From Bdellovibrio sp. qaytius (GTDB taxonomy: Bacteria; Bdellovibrionota; Bdellovibrionia; Bdellovibrionales; Bdellovibrionaceae): a stretch of 64,000 nt of DNA. Below, in pieces: positions 62,862-64,000 of this stretch (position 1 is the stretch's first letter; every line of letters begins with the position of its first letter). Both the position numbers and the translations under genes were made by a program. The stretch covers positions 828,001-892,000 of the forward strand of contig CP025734.1 in the NCBI GenBank assembly GCA_004011035.1, given 5' to 3'. The notes under the pieces were generated by a model. That model saw only the letters and a program-made list of their open reading frames with translations. It had not been told where the DNA came from and did not search any database.

Positions 62862-63659
62862 CTACTTTAGCAAATCATGCGTGTAAGTGAAAGTCGCAGC
62901 GAAGCCTTCGTCGCGATTTCGGGCTAAGATTCCATTTTTGTTTTTATCGCCTAACACTTCAAAGTGTTTAATCGTAATCACTGGATTATTGCGATCAGAT
63001 AAATCATTAAAATGAAACCACACACCGTACGACAAGTTGTTTAAACCTTCAGAATCGACTGCGCCGTAATAGTATTCATTATGGCGTTTATCACCGTAAC
63101 CTAAGGTGATGATAAAATTAGGTTCAACCATTGATGATCTAATGAAAGTGTTTTGAAACGTGAACATTTTTAGTTTTCCGGTTAATTCATAATAAAGACC
63201 GTTGTGAGCTTTTAAATCTTTATGAATGCCGAAATCAATTTCAGATATATAGTCATCATTGTATCCCGGAATAAAAAACTCGACTCTGTTTACCCATTCC
63301 CATGAATTTTCACGGTGAGGGTAGATGTCTTTTATGTTGTCATTCTTCGGAAAAATAGGCTGATCACTGATCGCTTGAACGCGTGTTCGAAGACGAATTT
63401 TATCTTGATAGACAAAATCACGGTAGCTGACAGAGCTCGTTAAAAATTCAAATTTATCTTCAAACATGAACAAGGCAACGACAGGCACAAGTTGAAAGTC
63501 ATTATATTGAACTACACCACGCGATTCCCAGATCGAAAAAAATTTAGCGCCTGCTTTTAAACCACTGACTTGATGCCATTTGTTTGTGGGCACGTATTCA
63601 GCACCTAAGACATTTAAAGAACTGAGCATTAATAGAACTGCAAAAAATATTTTCGTCAT
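62862..63659 (-). CDS. MipA/OmpV-like outer-membrane protein
   Basis: A 265-residue exported protein with a signal peptide (MTKIFFAVLLMLSSLNVLGAE) from the ATG at 63659; two longer in-frame starts (63716, 63683) would mask it and none has a clear ribosome-binding site. The mature part is made of alternating strands (FQLVPVVALFMFEDKFEFLTS, YYELTGKLKMFTFQN, NFIITLGYGDKRHNEYYYG), with a GYGDKRHNEYYYG element like that of MipA/OmpV barrels. First gene of the three-gene minus-strand operon. The family call is tentative. Confidence 0.6.
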   Translation of the reverse strand: MTKIFFAVLLMLSSLNVLGAEYVPTNKWHQVSGLKAGAKFFSIWESRGVVQYNDFQLVPVVALFMFEDKFEFLTSSVSYRDFVYQDKIRLRTRVQAISDQPIFPKNDNIKDIYPHRENSWEWVNRVEFFIPGYNDDYISEIDFGIHKDLKAHNGLYYELTGKLKMFTFQNTFIRSSMVEPNFIITLGYGDKRHNEYYYGAVDSEGLNNLSYGVWFHFNDLSDRNNPVITIKHFEVLGDKNKNGILARNRDEGFAATFTYTHDLLK

Positions 63660-63829
63660 AAGATAGATATAAACACTATTCATTCGATGAAGCTGCCTAA
63701 AATATCGAATTAGCACGGCGTTTCAAAAACCTAATCTTGACACGAAATTTGGTGAATTTACCAAAAAGTGTTGTTAGCTTCCTTTGCAACAACTGATCTA
63801 ATTTGTTTCCTAAAATGAGGGGTGGACAC

Positions 63830-64000
63830 ATGTATTGGAATTTATCGAAATCGATGGCTGCTGTTTGGTGCTTAACATTATTAACAACAAGCTTAGTACA
63901 TGCGCATATCACTGCGAAACAAGACTACTACGGTAAAGACTTTCAAGGTCAAGTTCAGTCAGGCCAACTTAAAAACGAACAATTATTAGATACATTATTT
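63830..64000 (+). CDS. Secreted protein, N-terminal part
   Basis: 57 codons visible before the window ends. A signal peptide (residues about 1-25, MAAVWCLTLLTTSLVHA) is followed by HITAKQDYYGKDFQGQV. GAGGGG lies upstream of the ATG. Too little remains to assign a family. Confidence 0.6.
   Translation, partial: MYWNLSKSMAAVWCLTLLTTSLVHAHITAKQDYYGKDFQGQVQSGQLKNEQLLDTLF

Overview
The window looks like chromosomal DNA of a low-GC member of the Bdellovibrionota (Bdellovibrio-like predatory bacteria). This is inferred from gene content: a TIGR02147-type regulator paired with a secreted protein, many small Sec-exported proteins of unknown function, giant phage-tail-fibre-like surface proteins ending in an intramolecular chaperone, and a Gram-negative envelope (outer-membrane barrels, Lgt, menaquinone gene menB). 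No rRNA, tRNA, insertion sequence, integrase, phage head/portal gene or CRISPR array was recognised.

Layout. (1) 1-1931: the end of a uracil-catabolism-type operon (DUF1688/URC4, uracil phosphoribosyltransferase, uridine kinase). (2) 2018-8467: small envelope and secreted proteins, a LysR regulator, a tpx/PrxQ peroxidase pair, an HEXXH secreted protein, a JmjC/cupin oxygenase and a VOC protein. (3) 8482-13458: housekeeping genes menB, lgt, a peptide-binding protein and hisS. (4) 13489-18030: an operon-like run with a DUF3299 protein, a LolD-type ATPase, an FtsX-type permease with a His-rich loop, greB, a membrane-anchored protein and a CDF metal exporter with a His-rich N-terminus, which reads as a metal-handling locus. 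(5) 18034-19643: TIGR02147 regulator plus secreted protein.

(6) 19964-53721 is the striking part: about 34 kb holding only five genes. Two encode giant secreted fibres (3665 and 3326 residues) with a signal peptide, a base domain, long LGYTP-type stalk repeats, VGIGT-type beta modules, phage-tail modules, YadA-head-like beta-roll stretches and a C-terminal Peptidase_S74 chaperone. These resemble the mosaic/chimeric fibre adhesins described in Bdellovibrio. Three paralogous genes (1384, 1387 and 1382 residues) encode LVIVD-type beta-propeller proteins in which I count 28 blades each, with every seventh blade degenerate, consistent with four seven-bladed propellers in a row. A small Cys...Cys-[ND]-G-x-x-W module occurs at both ends of the propeller proteins and inside both fibres, tying the two families together. 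Four of the five genes begin with GTG, lack a Shine-Dalgarno site, and have a CCGAT(A/T)-type box, like the -10 of flagellar sigma-28 promoters, 6-7 nt upstream, suggesting leaderless transcripts in a shared regulon. The fifth overlaps the end of fibre 2. I propose that this island is one surface-recognition or attachment system; that function is inferred.

(7) 53725-61789: a TetR regulator divergent from a tightly packed lipid-modification operon (FAD amine-oxidase-like protein, DUF1365, a CFA-like methyltransferase, a coclaurine-N-methyltransferase-like enzyme, DUF1475, DUF2062, DUF1295, a periplasmic protein and a lipoprotein esterase). (8) 61776-63659: a convergent operon with a MipA-like outer-membrane protein, a PlsC-like acyltransferase and a half-size TSUP permease. 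The start of another secreted protein is cut by the window end. Repeat and blade counts were made by eye; no homology search was run.
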